Assembly: GCA_022360055.1 (NCBI GenBank)
Contig: JAKSDO010000069.1
Coordinates: 1 to 64,000, forward strand
DNA from: Cytophagales bacterium
GTDB lineage: Bacteria; Bacteroidota; Bacteroidia; Cytophagales; Cyclobacteriaceae
Reading direction: 5' to 3'
DNA: 64,000 bases
How positions within the stretch are numbered: position 1 is the first letter of the stretch; each line of letters begins with the position of its first letter. The notes beneath the pieces were generated by a model, which ran no database searches, had not been told where the DNA came from, and saw only the letters and a list, made by a program, of their open reading frames with translations. Shown here in pieces: positions 33,247 through 42,411 of the stretch. Both the position numbers and the translations under genes were made by a program.

Positions 33247-34158
33247 TCAGCTTATGATCTTTAGTTTAAGCTGCCTGTAATAAAAGTTTTCGTTGTTGAT
33301 CCTGTTGCTTTCCAACCAATTTGTAAGTGTGGATGGGCTGAGAGATTTTGGCCTTTCATATTGCTCATCCCGCCCCCTTTCGGGTAAAGTAAGGCTTGGC
33401 TTTGTAAACTCTTCGGTGGAAAACACCAGGTACAGATTTACATATTCCTCTTCTTTATCCGTAAGCATGATCAGCTCATCGATCAAGTGTTTTGAAAAAT
33501 CATCGAAATAATTCTCATCTCCAAACGGAGAGAAGAAAACATAGTCCTTGTCAGCAACCACAGGAATCGCATTTTTGTACCGTTTTGGCATACTTTGATA
33601 TGGCAACAATCGGTATGCTTCATCATTTTCCGCCACATAAACTGACAAATACCCGTCGACAGGTGAAGTGAAGTGCAGGTACATCGGATCGCCATTTTCA
33701 AAGATGCCGGTTTTACACACTTCTTTTCTGCAATCTGAAGTAAAATAATTGAACTCAATTTCCGGCTTGGATATTTCGCGCACCTTACCCTCGATTTTGA
33801 GGCTCATCCACAACTCATGCCGATTTCTTCTTCCATCCTTATTTTTTCTCACTTCTTCCTTAAAATCTTCATGAGTTGTTTTGAGCCATTCTCCTCGGAT
33901 TACAGTTTTACCAAAAATCCTGAACCGGGTGTTGCCATCATCGACATCAACAAAAGATTCCTGAGTTACATAAGTGCCATACTCCCGCTCTATTGCATTG
34001 ATTATGGCATGATGGCGTAACTTTTCTTTCAGCTCATCTTTACTCATATCTTCCTCAAGTCTGAATTGCGCCGTGCCGGATGCATTTCGAATCTTTTGAG
34101 ACACGGCACAGTTCAGACTAAAAAATGTGATGATCAATATGAAAGCAATCCTTTTCAT
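33247..34158 (-). CDS. DUF4384 domain exported protein
   Basis: A 303-residue exported protein with signal peptide (~1-20, SLNCAVSQ; Cys17 lies in a weak lipobox). Residues ~22-145 form an N-terminal domain starting with RNASGTAQFRLEEDMSKDEL, and ~150-250 fit DUF4384: NGDPMYLHFTSPVDGYLSVY, then LLPYQSMPKRYKNAIPVVAD. DUF4384 is often encoded beside or fused to caspase-like proteins and is thought to be a beta-sandwich ligand or carbohydrate-binding module. Here it sits between the LPP20-like gene (13 bp) and the caspase gene (33 bp), on one transcript. Confidence 0.78.
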   Translation of the reverse strand: MKRIAFILIITFFSLNCAVSQKIRNASGTAQFRLEEDMSKDELKEKLRHHAIINAIEREYGTYVTQESFVDVDDGNTRFRIFGKTVIRGEWLKTTHEDFKEEVRKNKDGRRNRHELWMSLKIEGKVREISKPEIEFNYFTSDCRKEVCKTGIFENGDPMYLHFTSPVDGYLSVYVAENDEAYRLLPYQSMPKRYKNAIPVVADKDYVFFSPFGDENYFDDFSKHLIDELIMLTDKEEEYVNLYLVFSTEEFTKPSLTLPERGRDEQYERPKSLSPSTLTNWLESNRINNENFYYRQLKLKIIS

Positions 34159-34171
34159 TGGTTGATTGATG

Positions 34172-34828
34172 TTAAAAGTCCATCAGTTTTTCCAACTTCT
34201 CATGCAGTATATCTGTCTCTTCCTCTAATTTTTTTCGGATTGCTTTTTTGGCTACCTCCTGGGCCAATGCATTATTATAGCCCACCCGTACGGAAACCTC
34301 TACGTTTTTATCAATTTTTCTGATGATCTCAAACAAAAAAATCACGCGACCAATTTCCTGGGCAATAATATTTTTAGAGGCGGCTACTGTTTTCGTTACA
34401 GAGGCAGCTTCTTCATTATTGAGCTGATTGTTGGCAATGCTGTTTTCAATTAATGCGGCAACATTTGTTTGAACCAATCCGGCCAATTCCAATTTTGCTA
34501 ATTCGGTAGCCTGAAGTTTTGCGGCGGATTGGGTTTCAGCAACCGAATTTCCGGTGGCCACGATATACAATGGATATCCATTTTCATCCAGCTTGTATTG
34601 CAGTTCCCAGGATTTTTCAATTTGCTTGTCCATTGGCAATGCCCCCGGGGCAACGTACCAGCCTTTTTTTCTAAATTTCCGGGCTTCTTTTCTGGCTTGC
34701 TTAAAAGCCTTTCTTTTCATTTCTTTTTTTGCCCGCTTGTCCGGCTTACCTGCGGCCAAAGAATCATTGACTGGAAAAACCAGTACCAGGGCAATAAGAA
34801 GGGTGAAAAATAAATTAAAAGTTTTCAT
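34172..34828 (-). CDS. LPP20-like exported protein
   Basis: A 218-residue exported protein from the ATG at 34828 (MKTFNLFFTLLIALVLVFPV, cleavage near SLAA). After a very basic stretch (KPDKRAKKEMKRKAFKQARK), the ~70-200 region resembles the LPP20 fold: PLYIVATGNSVAETQSAAKL, QATELAKLELAGLVQTNVAA, then EIIRKIDKNVEVSVRVGYNN. LPP20 proteins are surface or outer-membrane lipoproteins; here no lipobox Cys is present. It is the first gene of the operon with DUF4384 and WG-caspase proteins, so transcription likely starts just upstream of 34828. Confidence 0.65.
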   Translation of the reverse strand: MKTFNLFFTLLIALVLVFPVNDSLAAGKPDKRAKKEMKRKAFKQARKEARKFRKKGWYVAPGALPMDKQIEKSWELQYKLDENGYPLYIVATGNSVAETQSAAKLQATELAKLELAGLVQTNVAALIENSIANNQLNNEEAASVTKTVAASKNIIAQEIGRVIFLFEIIRKIDKNVEVSVRVGYNNALAQEVAKKAIRKKLEEETDILHEKLEKLMDF

Positions 34829-35031
34829 GGCAAATAATTTTAGTTTACCATGATAGAACAATTTCTTTGCCAAAGTGAGAACTAACAATTTTTACAATTC
34901 ATAAAAATTGTATTTATTTAAGATACTTATCGCCGCATTAGCAGAATATGAAAGATCTGTTATATTTTTAAATGGAGAAAAATATTGAGAAAAACGGGGT
35001 GGCAATCGATAAAACCCGCTAAAAGTTATTC

Positions 35032-35553
35032 CTAATGCTTATCAAACGTGAAAATCCCATTTACGTCGTAGGTGACTGTTTCTTCCGACCTCATTATTTC
35101 ATAAGAGAAATCATAGGACAATTTCATGGTGCTTTGCTCCAGCGACAGAATAGTCGCAGTCTTCAATTTGCCATCGGGCTTTGTAACTATTATGCTGTTA
35201 CCATCTTTTTTCCATTTCCCGCATTCAATGAAGCCGGGATTCATCCATTCCGTAATAATGTCCGCTCCATCCAGGTTGGTGGTAAGACGGATGTTGTAAC
35301 TTCCCTTTGAAGTAAATTGGTTCTCAAGTTTGCTGAATTCGATACTAAGCGTTAAATTATAGCCTGAGCCTGTGAAAAGAGATATTTTTTCTTTCCCGGA
35401 TACATTGGTAGTAGTGGTTCCTTCGAAATAAACATCCGAAATTCTCCAGAGACCGACCAGCTCATTTTCCGCAGGATTTTCAATGTCATCTTCTGTACAC
35501 GAAGAGACTGAAATCGTAAGTATTGTAAAAAATAGAATTCCCTGTATTTTCAT
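35032..35553 (-). CDS. lipocalin-like lipoprotein
   Basis: A 173-residue lipoprotein from ATG 35553 (MKIQGILFFTILTISVSSCT, lipobox SVSSC with Cys19). The mature protein begins DIENPAENELVGLWRISDVY, the ELVGxWxIS opening common to lipocalin-like/DUF5004 domains, and continues with antiparallel strands (LTLSIEFSKLENQFTSKGSY, ILSLEQSTMKLSYDFSYEIM) up to TYDVNGIFTFDKH. Such small lipoproteins are numerous in Bacteroidota and of unknown function. The gene stands alone, 203 bp upstream (in genome order) from the caspase operon on the same strand. Confidence 0.7.
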   Translation of the reverse strand: MKIQGILFFTILTISVSSCTEDDIENPAENELVGLWRISDVYFEGTTTTNVSGKEKISLFTGSGYNLTLSIEFSKLENQFTSKGSYNIRLTTNLDGADIITEWMNPGFIECGKWKKDGNSIIVTKPDGKLKTATILSLEQSTMKLSYDFSYEIMRSEETVTYDVNGIFTFDKH

Positions 35554-36325
35554 GTCCTTCAATTTAGCCTGTTAATTTTTGTCGCATGAGGTCATTTAAG
35601 TTATACTCAGTATTTCCTCCTGATTAATTTGAATGGCTTATAATGATTCTCGGTTGGAAATTTGCTCACTGGGAAAGCGTTATCACACTTCTTTCACAGT
35701 CGTTTCGGTTAGAAAAAGTTATCTGTTCGCCTCTACCCATTAATCTGGAATAAGAAAGGAAAGTAACTCAATCCTTTGTTGGATTTTCAATATAATTACC
35801 AGGTAGAAAAGTATTCAATTTATGGAATTATTTTGAGGCCATTCTCAAATCAATTTCATGATTTGTACAAGGTTTCGACACGATATTCTTTATTTTTTCC
35901 AATTTATGCTTACTACTTAAATCTAAACCCGCCATACCGCTTATCAAGGGATGAATCGCGCTTACCTATTATCCCGAAAAAGTCCTTCCCAAATACAAAA
36001 ACTTGAAAGTGAAATATCCTATGCTTATGCGTTCGTAAGTATCACTTTCCCAATAAGAATCCGACGCAAGTTTACACAGCCCGGATTTGAGACCGAATAC
36101 GTCTGCCTGCCCCATCAATTTTATGAGTAAAAGAATATAAAACCATTTTATCAATGTCCTTTGAGGTCAATCAAAGGATTTTGTTGGCTACAAACCAAAC
36201 AATTTTTTGGAGCAATTTCCAAGATTTGTGTTAAATTTGGCAATTCTATTGGAAGGGCTTCAATTCACTTTTTAATAGATATCCCAACTTTTTTTAGTTG
36301 ATAAAAATCATAAATCCAAAATAAT
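35554..36325. other. 772-bp intergenic region
   Basis: No gene seen. Short reading frames (35776-36006 plus, 35969-36154 minus) have no recognisable domain and low-complexity composition. The right part holds a promoter candidate for the next gene (36206-36239). Confidence 0.5.
36206..36239 (+). promoter_or_regulatory. Bacteroidetes-type promoter for the sorbosone-dehydrogenase-like gene
   Basis: TTTG at 36206-36209 and TAAATTTG at 36232-36239 (matching TAnnTTTG), spaced 22 bp, 86 bp upstream of the ATG at 36326. Confidence 0.55.
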
Positions 36326-37609
36326 ATGAGCGTTATACGACTTAGTGCATATGTATTGATATCATTTGCAATGCTGTTTAATGCATGTTCAGACGATAAA
36401 TCAAAAATCAAACTTCCCCAGCCGGATACGAATAATGCCGGACTTACTTTGCCTGAAGGATTCGGTGCCATAATTACCGTAGACAATGTGGGCAGAGGAA
36501 GACATCTTGCCGTAAATGAAAATGGGGATTTATATGTAAAACTCAGAACCCCCCGGGACGGACATGGTATTCTGGCTTTTCGCGACAATGATAAAAACGG
36601 TATTATGGATGAACACAAGGGGTTTATGCCTTACGGAGGAACAGGGATCGCACTTCATAACGGATATTTATATTGTTCTTCGGATTCCAACATATACAGA
36701 TATAAAATGAATCCAGGTGAGCTGACTCCGACTGCGGAAATGGAATTGATAGCTGCAGATTTTCCAAAACAAGGGCCCCATGCCTCCAAACCTATGACAT
36801 TTGATGGGGAAGGAAACATGTATGTGACGGTAGGAGCACCTGTCAATGCGGGCGAAGAAGTAGCTTTTTCGGTGGAGTCGCCCGGTGTGGACCCAAGCCC
36901 CCACACAAAATGGCAAGCCGGAATCTGGCAATTTGACGCGAACAAACAAAATCAGACGCAGGCTGAAGCCTATCATTACGCTATTGGTGTCCGGAATGCG
37001 CTGGCTTTCGATTGGAATTTTGAAACCAACGCATTATACGGAGTAAATCACGGGCGCGATCAGTTGCAAGGATTTTGGCCTAAGCTATTTACACTGGAAC
37101 AAAATGCAGACCTTCCTGCCGAGCAATTCATAAAGATCAACAAAGACCAGGATTACGGTTGGCCTTATTGCTATTATGATCATTTTCAGAATAAGCAGGT
37201 ACTTGGACCTGAATATGGCGGCGATGGTAGTAAAACGGAAAGATGTGAAGGTGTTGAGCCTCCATTATTATCTCTTCCAGCGCATACTGCGCCCAATGAT
37301 ATGATTTTTTATACCGGAAATCTCTTTCCGGAAAGATACAAGAACGGAGCTTTTGTTGCACTTCACGGATCCTGGAACAGAGCTCCCTATCCTCAGATGG
37401 GCTATTCTGTCGTATTCATACCCTTCAAGAACGGTGAACCTACGGGTGAAATTGAAGAATTTGCTACCGGTTTCGCCGGCGCTGAAGAAATAAAGGCCCC
37501 TACCGACGCGAAGTATCGCCCAACAGGGCTTGCCCAGGGACCTGACGGAGATCTTTTCATCGTCGATTCAGTAAAAGGCAGGATCTGGAGAGTTTACTAC
37601 TACCTGTAA
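36326..37609 (+). CDS. sorbosone/glucose dehydrogenase-like PQQ-type beta-propeller lipoprotein
   Basis: A 427-residue lipoprotein (signal with NACS lipobox, Cys21). The mature part is a beta-propeller of the soluble glucose/sorbosone dehydrogenase family: LTLPEGFGAIITVDNVGRGR, then AVNENGDLYVKL, RDGHGILAFRDNDKNGIMDE, MTFDGEGNMYVTVGAP, YHYAIGVRNALAFDW, KDQDYGWPYCYYDHF and GLAQGPDGDLFIVDSVKGRI. Family members use PQQ to oxidise sugars; whether this one holds PQQ is not certain because many Bacteroidota homologues are of unproved activity. It has its own promoter candidate. Confidence 0.85.
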   Translation: MSVIRLSAYVLISFAMLFNACSDDKSKIKLPQPDTNNAGLTLPEGFGAIITVDNVGRGRHLAVNENGDLYVKLRTPRDGHGILAFRDNDKNGIMDEHKGFMPYGGTGIALHNGYLYCSSDSNIYRYKMNPGELTPTAEMELIAADFPKQGPHASKPMTFDGEGNMYVTVGAPVNAGEEVAFSVESPGVDPSPHTKWQAGIWQFDANKQNQTQAEAYHYAIGVRNALAFDWNFETNALYGVNHGRDQLQGFWPKLFTLEQNADLPAEQFIKINKDQDYGWPYCYYDHFQNKQVLGPEYGGDGSKTERCEGVEPPLLSLPAHTAPNDMIFYTGNLFPERYKNGAFVALHGSWNRAPYPQMGYSVVFIPFKNGEPTGEIEEFATGFAGAEEIKAPTDAKYRPTGLAQGPDGDLFIVDSVKGRIWRVYYYL

Positions 37610-38045
37610 CGTTAATTCAATAATAAAAGTCGGACGGACCTGTCTCATGGGCCATGAAAAGCGGACCCCACATGAAGATCATTCTCGATCTTCTATAAAA
37701 GGCCCTCCCAAAGGAATTAGAAATCTTCAAACCTATTTTATTTCGTGACCTTCATGCCTAATCCGCTTGCGGCAGCCCGGTCTGCGATCCTCAATGGCCG
37801 GTTTTTAACGATCCGCCGAGGTAGGTAAAGCAAAATAGACCCGGACGTTTGAGCCTGCCTCCTTTTTAAAATCGCTTTTGCTGAAAAGTGTATCCGGAGC
37901 CCCGATTGTCATCTTTGATGATCAGATGCCAGCCCGACTGATAATCATTTAACATCAACAGGAAAAGAGAATGCCCTGATAGACCCCAAAAGTCCGGATA
38001 TCTTGGAATCCCTATTTTCATAGAATTGTATATTTACAATCTGTT
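37610..38045. other. 436-bp intergenic region, possibly decayed coding sequence
   Basis: No intact gene. On the minus strand the frame around 37890-37965 reads like a protein fragment (QSGWHLIIKDDNRGSGYTFQ) ending in a stop, and a second piece (KSDFKKEAGSNVRVYFALP) continues in another frame. This could be a frameshifted remnant, but no family could be assigned. Confidence 0.4.
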
Positions 38046-39143
38046 ATGAATGGAATTGAGCACACTCTTCGGCTAAAAGGATTATTGCTTTATAACTTTT
38101 TGTTTTGGGTGTTGCTCTGTGTCTGGGATATAATTAAAACTATCTCATTTTCGATCAATTTCGACATCATATTTGAGCCTTCGAGTATTATTCGCTGGCC
38201 AATTTCGAGCTATCTCTCTTATTGGATATTGAGCCATCTTATTTTTAACCTCTACCTTAATGTGCGAAGTCATAAAAAAACCACCTTTCTCGTATATCAT
38301 TTTGCAGGTTCTGTTTTGTTCGGAATTTTTCAAAAGTTCCTATCAGGTACGATTGGCCTCCTTCTGGAAAGGCTGTTTCTGGAAACTGAAACCAAGACCT
38401 GGAGGGAATTACTCTTCCTCGCCGATCAAACCTTTTTCGATATCATTGCAAGTATGTTCATCTACTGGATGGCAATAGCAATTCTTGTCGGATTGGACTA
38501 CTATCGAAAATTTAATGATCAAAATACCAGACAATTGGAACTGGAAGGAGCACTCAGAAAAGCACAGCTCAATAATCTGAAAATGCAGATGAATCCTCAC
38601 TTTATATTTAATGCTTTTAACACCATAGGCATGATGGTGCGGCAAGGTAAGAATAAGGATGCCATCGACATGATTGGCGGGCTAAGTGATCTGCTCAGGT
38701 TGAGCCTGAAAAAAGAACTAAATCAATTTGTTTCTTTGGCTGATGAAGTTGATCTGGCAAAGAAGTATTTGGGAATCGAATCCGGCAGATATCAAGATCA
38801 ACTGGATATTATCTGGGATGTGGAAGAAAAAGTACTGAAACAGCGGGTTCCGAATCTATTTCTTCAACCCATAATTGAAAATGCATTTAAGCATGGAATA
38901 TCCGGGACATTGGGTAAAGCGACACTTAAAATATCAATCGGGGTGGAACATGAACACCTCCGGATAGAGGTCTTTAATACCGGATCGGGATGGCATATGA
39001 ATTGGGAACTTCACAAAGGCAAAGGCATCGGACTGGCGAATACAATCGAACGGATGCTTAAGCTCTATAAGGAATCATTTAAGTTCGTAATTAAGGAGCA
39101 TAGCAACGGAGTATCGGTTATTTTGAAGCTTCCGATGGCGTAA
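38046..39143 (+). CDS. LytS-type sensor histidine kinase
   Basis: A 365-residue membrane kinase of the His_kinase (LytS/YehU) family. About four transmembrane helices span residues 13-150; a short coiled coil leads to the phosphoacceptor block MNPHFIFNAFNTIG, with His185. The ATPase part has LQPIIENAFKHGI (N box) and GKGIGLANTIERM (G box). It probably phosphorylates the LytTR response regulator at 41196. An unusual feature is that a LruC-domain lipoprotein gene is placed between kinase and regulator. The kinase lacks a large periplasmic sensor, so it may sense through its membrane helices or an accessory protein. Confidence 0.9.
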   Translation: MNGIEHTLRLKGLLLYNFLFWVLLCVWDIIKTISFSINFDIIFEPSSIIRWPISSYLSYWILSHLIFNLYLNVRSHKKTTFLVYHFAGSVLFGIFQKFLSGTIGLLLERLFLETETKTWRELLFLADQTFFDIIASMFIYWMAIAILVGLDYYRKFNDQNTRQLELEGALRKAQLNNLKMQMNPHFIFNAFNTIGMMVRQGKNKDAIDMIGGLSDLLRLSLKKELNQFVSLADEVDLAKKYLGIESGRYQDQLDIIWDVEEKVLKQRVPNLFLQPIIENAFKHGISGTLGKATLKISIGVEHEHLRIEVFNTGSGWHMNWELHKGKGIGLANTIERMLKLYKESFKFVIKEHSNGVSVILKLPMA

Positions 39144-39547
39144 TACCTTTTGCGCGTTTTCTCACCCAAAAAAGTTAGTCAAGCTTTCAGACCAACCATG
39201 CTTTTATAATTACTAAAAAAATCATAGCTTCTTGCAATATAATAACCATAAATCACTTATATGTATATTACAAGATGTGTTTATACATATCTAATAATTA
39301 CTTATCACATTACCTTTTTAAGAGTATTTAAACCTATTTTTCCTCGTAGTCATATTATATATGAATATATTACATCGTCATATACAATAGAATATTTAAT
39401 TATTTTTATATATTTTTGTATTTATAGAATAATTTTTATTAAGTTTAGATTTTAAAAATGAAACCCAGGCTCTAGTTGTTCTACTTTTTTATAATAAAGT
39501 ACATTCTATTGTTTAAATATTTTTAAGATAAACATTAATTATTTTCA
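39144..39547. other. 404-bp extremely AT-rich intergenic region
   Basis: Almost only A and T from about 39200 to 39547, with repeated TATATA-like strings. No gene, strong hairpin or clear promoter was identified. It leads into the LruC lipoprotein gene and may carry its control region or a bendable or easily melted DNA segment. Confidence 0.5.
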
Positions 39548-41062
39548 ATGATGAAAGAAAGAAACAATTACTATTTAGCGGCATTTACTTTCCTATTGGG
39601 AGTTTTTCTTTTTGCCTGTTCTCCTGAAGAAGAGTCTGTTCCGTCATCAAAAATGCTGGATTCCGAAGTACCGTCGGACTTCAATTATGAGACGCTCAAG
39701 ACCATTCCTACAGAACTTACTTTTACGTACTCGGATTTGCCAATGGCTTTGGAAAGGTTTGAATTGTACGCTGATGAAAATGGCGAGGATTTATTATTTA
39801 CCGGTGTAACCGACATGGAAGGAAATTTCGCGCAGGATTTGGTTTTTCCCATCGATGTCGAATCTGTTTATGTAAAATTTGCCGATCAGCCGGTCTCAAA
39901 CGGAAGAACAAGTGGATTAATCTCTTTGGTATTCAGCAACATTTTGAAACATAAATTCAATCGGGAGGTAAAAAAGGTAGAAATAGAAAGTATAGAGATT
40001 GACCAGGAAAGTGGTAAATGTAAATGGCGTGTAAGAAATCCTTTCAAAGAAAAGTTAAGCATTGACTATAGCCTACCCAAACTAGGCGAGAAAGGAAGAT
40101 GTGAAGCCCCGCAAGGAGACAGTTTCTTTTATACCAGATATTCGACAAAAGACTGTGGAATTTGCAACGATCAGAGTGAGGAGAATTCCATTAAGGCCAG
40201 CTTTGTTCGAGATGGAAAAACGACAATAATTGAAAAGATGTGCAAATGCTTTTGCAAGGAAATTGTAAAATATTACACCTGGCCGTCGTGCAATAGAAAA
40301 GCCAGCTTTGCGTTTGAAGATCTTTGGCCAAATGCCGGCGATTATGATATGAATGATGTTGTTGTCGAAACAAAATTCAAAATCAAGTACAAGATTATTA
40401 ATTTCAGAACCAATGTCGAGGAACTTAAGATCTATTACAGAGTTAAATACTCGGGAGCCGGATACCATAATGGCTTTGGAATTCAATTACCTTTAAAACC
40501 TGATCTGGTAGAGGGTGTGACCGGAACGATAGATAATTCAAACGTTGATTTAAATTATGAGCCCAACGGAGTAGAATCCGGTCAATCATTGGCCACAGTA
40601 ATCGTGTTTGAGGATACCAGGGATTTGGTAAATCAGATGGAGTATCATAATCCGTCCGAGATCCAGGAGGTCTGTATAAAATTTAAAACAGGAGTTCGGC
40701 TGTTTGACCTGGTTTGTAAGTTCCCATTCAATCCATTTATGTTCAATTCCTCGGATCGAACAGAACTGGAACTGGAAGCGCCCGTACGCTCCCTGGAAGT
40801 CCACCTGCCCAGAAAAATGCCCACGGATCTGGCGGATATGAGTTTGTTTGCACTGGGAAATGAAAATGGAGATCCGAAATATTTATCTAATCCCGGTCGA
40901 TATCCATGGGCGCTTTTGATTCCGATGTCTTTTGAATATCCAAAAGAAAGAATAAACATCAAAGATGCTTATCCAAGGTTTGAAATGTGGGTTGCGAGCG
41001 GTGGCAGGAATTATAGATCCTGGTTCAGGTATCCGGTGGACGAAAAGGTTATAAAAAATTAA
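39548..41062 (+). CDS. LruC domain lipoprotein
   Basis: A 504-residue lipoprotein (AAFTFLLGVFLFACSPEEES, Cys24). The LruC domain (residues ~255-495) begins FAFEDLWPNAGDYDMNDVVV and contains GYHNGFGIQLPLKPDLVEGV, the usual core. The ~200-250 region has a Cys cluster (KDCGICND, MCKCFCKE, WPSCNRK) that could form disulfides or bind a metal. The N-terminal ~60-160 part looks like a beta-sandwich. LruC proteins are surface lipoproteins of unknown role. It lies between the LytS kinase and the LytTR regulator, so it may be a sensor input or the main output of that system. Confidence 0.85.
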   Translation: MMKERNNYYLAAFTFLLGVFLFACSPEEESVPSSKMLDSEVPSDFNYETLKTIPTELTFTYSDLPMALERFELYADENGEDLLFTGVTDMEGNFAQDLVFPIDVESVYVKFADQPVSNGRTSGLISLVFSNILKHKFNREVKKVEIESIEIDQESGKCKWRVRNPFKEKLSIDYSLPKLGEKGRCEAPQGDSFFYTRYSTKDCGICNDQSEENSIKASFVRDGKTTIIEKMCKCFCKEIVKYYTWPSCNRKASFAFEDLWPNAGDYDMNDVVVETKFKIKYKIINFRTNVEELKIYYRVKYSGAGYHNGFGIQLPLKPDLVEGVTGTIDNSNVDLNYEPNGVESGQSLATVIVFEDTRDLVNQMEYHNPSEIQEVCIKFKTGVRLFDLVCKFPFNPFMFNSSDRTELELEAPVRSLEVHLPRKMPTDLADMSLFALGNENGDPKYLSNPGRYPWALLIPMSFEYPKERINIKDAYPRFEMWVASGGRNYRSWFRYPVDEKVIKN

Positions 41063-41085
41063 TATAGTCTGATTCCAACTATTTG

Positions 41086-41112
41086 AAGGTGTCTTTATGG
41101 CACCTTTTTTTA
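41086..41112 (+). terminator. intrinsic terminator after the LruC gene
   Basis: 8-bp stem (AAGGTGTC pairing with GGCACCTT, one G-T pair), 5-nt loop and a T7 run, 24 bases past the LruC stop. It implies that the LytTR gene at 41196 has its own promoter. Confidence 0.7.
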
Positions 41113-41195
41113 TTTTAGAATTCACGGAAACATATTTCGAAAATTCGCATTTTGTTGAAAGTAAAATTATATAGATTTACTCTTGGTTAAAATGC

Positions 41196-42005
41196 ATGAA
41201 GATGCCGATCAAAACCATAATCGTCGATGATGAAGTCGAGGCAAGAGAGGGAATAAGGCTGCTCCTGGAGGAAGATCCCGATATCGAAATACTCGGGTTG
41301 TGTAAAAATGGAATAGAAGCTATCGATATGATCAACGATCATGAAGTAGACCTTGTTTTTCTGGACATTCAAATGCCTGTTGTCAGTGGTTTTGAGGTGG
41401 TGAGAAGTATTCCCGGGGCTCGGCTTCCTTATATCATTTTCATTACTGCATACGATCAATATGCAATAAAGGCCTTTGAGGTTCATGCAACCGATTACAT
41501 CCTTAAACCTTTTACAGACGATCGGTTTAGAAAAGGTCTGACCAGGACCAAGCAGTTGATCATTCAGCAAAAAACCCTTCAAAGACAAGAGAAGTCAATA
41601 TTTATCGCGGATCAATTTGCTCAAAGGGATAATCCTAATGATAAAAGATTGATTTCGAACGAATCGGGTAAAGACGAGTCCCGGTTAATTGTCAAAGAAC
41701 GGGGGCTGGTAAAATTCATACCGATCGCAGAGGTTATTTGGATTGAGGCTTTTGATTATTATGTCAAAATCCATCTGTGGAATCAATTTCACTTGATACG
41801 GGAAAGCATGAAAAAATTGGAATCAAAATTGCCGGCCAACCAATTCACACGCATTCATAAATCATCGATCATAAATAAATTGTTTATCAAAGAGATCCGT
41901 ACAGCGGCCAGTTCTGATCTCCTCATCACATTGACGAACGGAAAAAAATTGAAAGTTGGGAGGACATACAGGGAAATGATCAAGGTATTATTAAAAGATG
42001 AATAA
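41196..42005 (+). CDS. LytTR family response regulator
   Basis: A 269-residue regulator. Receiver domain ~5-120: acidic pocket IIVDDE (Asp11, Asp12), phosphoacceptor Asp57 in LVFLDIQMP, Thr84 in FITAYD, Lys104 in YILKPF. After a linker, the LytTR DNA-binding domain (~165-267) includes VIWIEAFDYYVKIHLWNQF and FTRIHKSSIINKLFIKEI. It is the expected partner of the LytS kinase at 38046. The regulon is unknown; the LruC gene between them is a candidate target. A terminator separates it from LruC. Confidence 0.92.
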   Translation: MKMPIKTIIVDDEVEAREGIRLLLEEDPDIEILGLCKNGIEAIDMINDHEVDLVFLDIQMPVVSGFEVVRSIPGARLPYIIFITAYDQYAIKAFEVHATDYILKPFTDDRFRKGLTRTKQLIIQQKTLQRQEKSIFIADQFAQRDNPNDKRLISNESGKDESRLIVKERGLVKFIPIAEVIWIEAFDYYVKIHLWNQFHLIRESMKKLESKLPANQFTRIHKSSIINKLFIKEIRTAASSDLLITLTNGKKLKVGRTYREMIKVLLKDE

Positions 42006-42411
42006 TGGCAATTGTTTTAAGCAATACCTGTTTCCCCAATCCGCTCTATGAATAATCGGGGGCATGTTTCGGGTCGATCGAATCTTTTAATCCAAAGTCT
42101 ATTTGGCCAGGTCCCATTCAAACCGAAGTTTTCGAATTAAGATTGACATGGATTATGTTTCCACTCCCTAAAGCTTTCCGGAAGCTGCGACGTTTCACAA
42201 ATTCTGATTTCAGCGGTTGCGTGTCTTGAAAAACCTGTTCTCATATCCGGCCGGCCACCGGAACACTGCCCGGTGCTATGTGCCTGGTATTCGTTGGGCG
42301 AGCCCAATGACAATCAAATAAAAACTTATAGTGAGGCAAACAATTATTTATCTTCTTTATCCAATAAATCGATCATAAACAGTATATTTCAATACCTGAA
42401 ATCTAACGACC
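42006..42411. other. 406-bp intergenic region
   Basis: No gene recognised. The GC-rich part 42230-42300 contains short palindromes (CCGGCCGG around 42246) but no T-run. A plus-strand frame at 42273-42497 overlaps the next gene in another phase and is taken as a shadow. Confidence 0.45.

Noticed and set aside
30952-34828. Calling the caspase operon an anti-phage defence system
   Set aside because: All three proteins carry export signals and no nuclease, toxin, cyclase or CRISPR-type gene is associated; an envelope function is more likely.
35969-36154. 61-codon minus-strand frame with a hydrophobic start
   Set aside because: No family match by eye and no neighbours that would explain it.
39261-39455. 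64-codon frame rich in Ile, Tyr and Phe
   Set aside because: Product of extreme AT content; no sensible protein.
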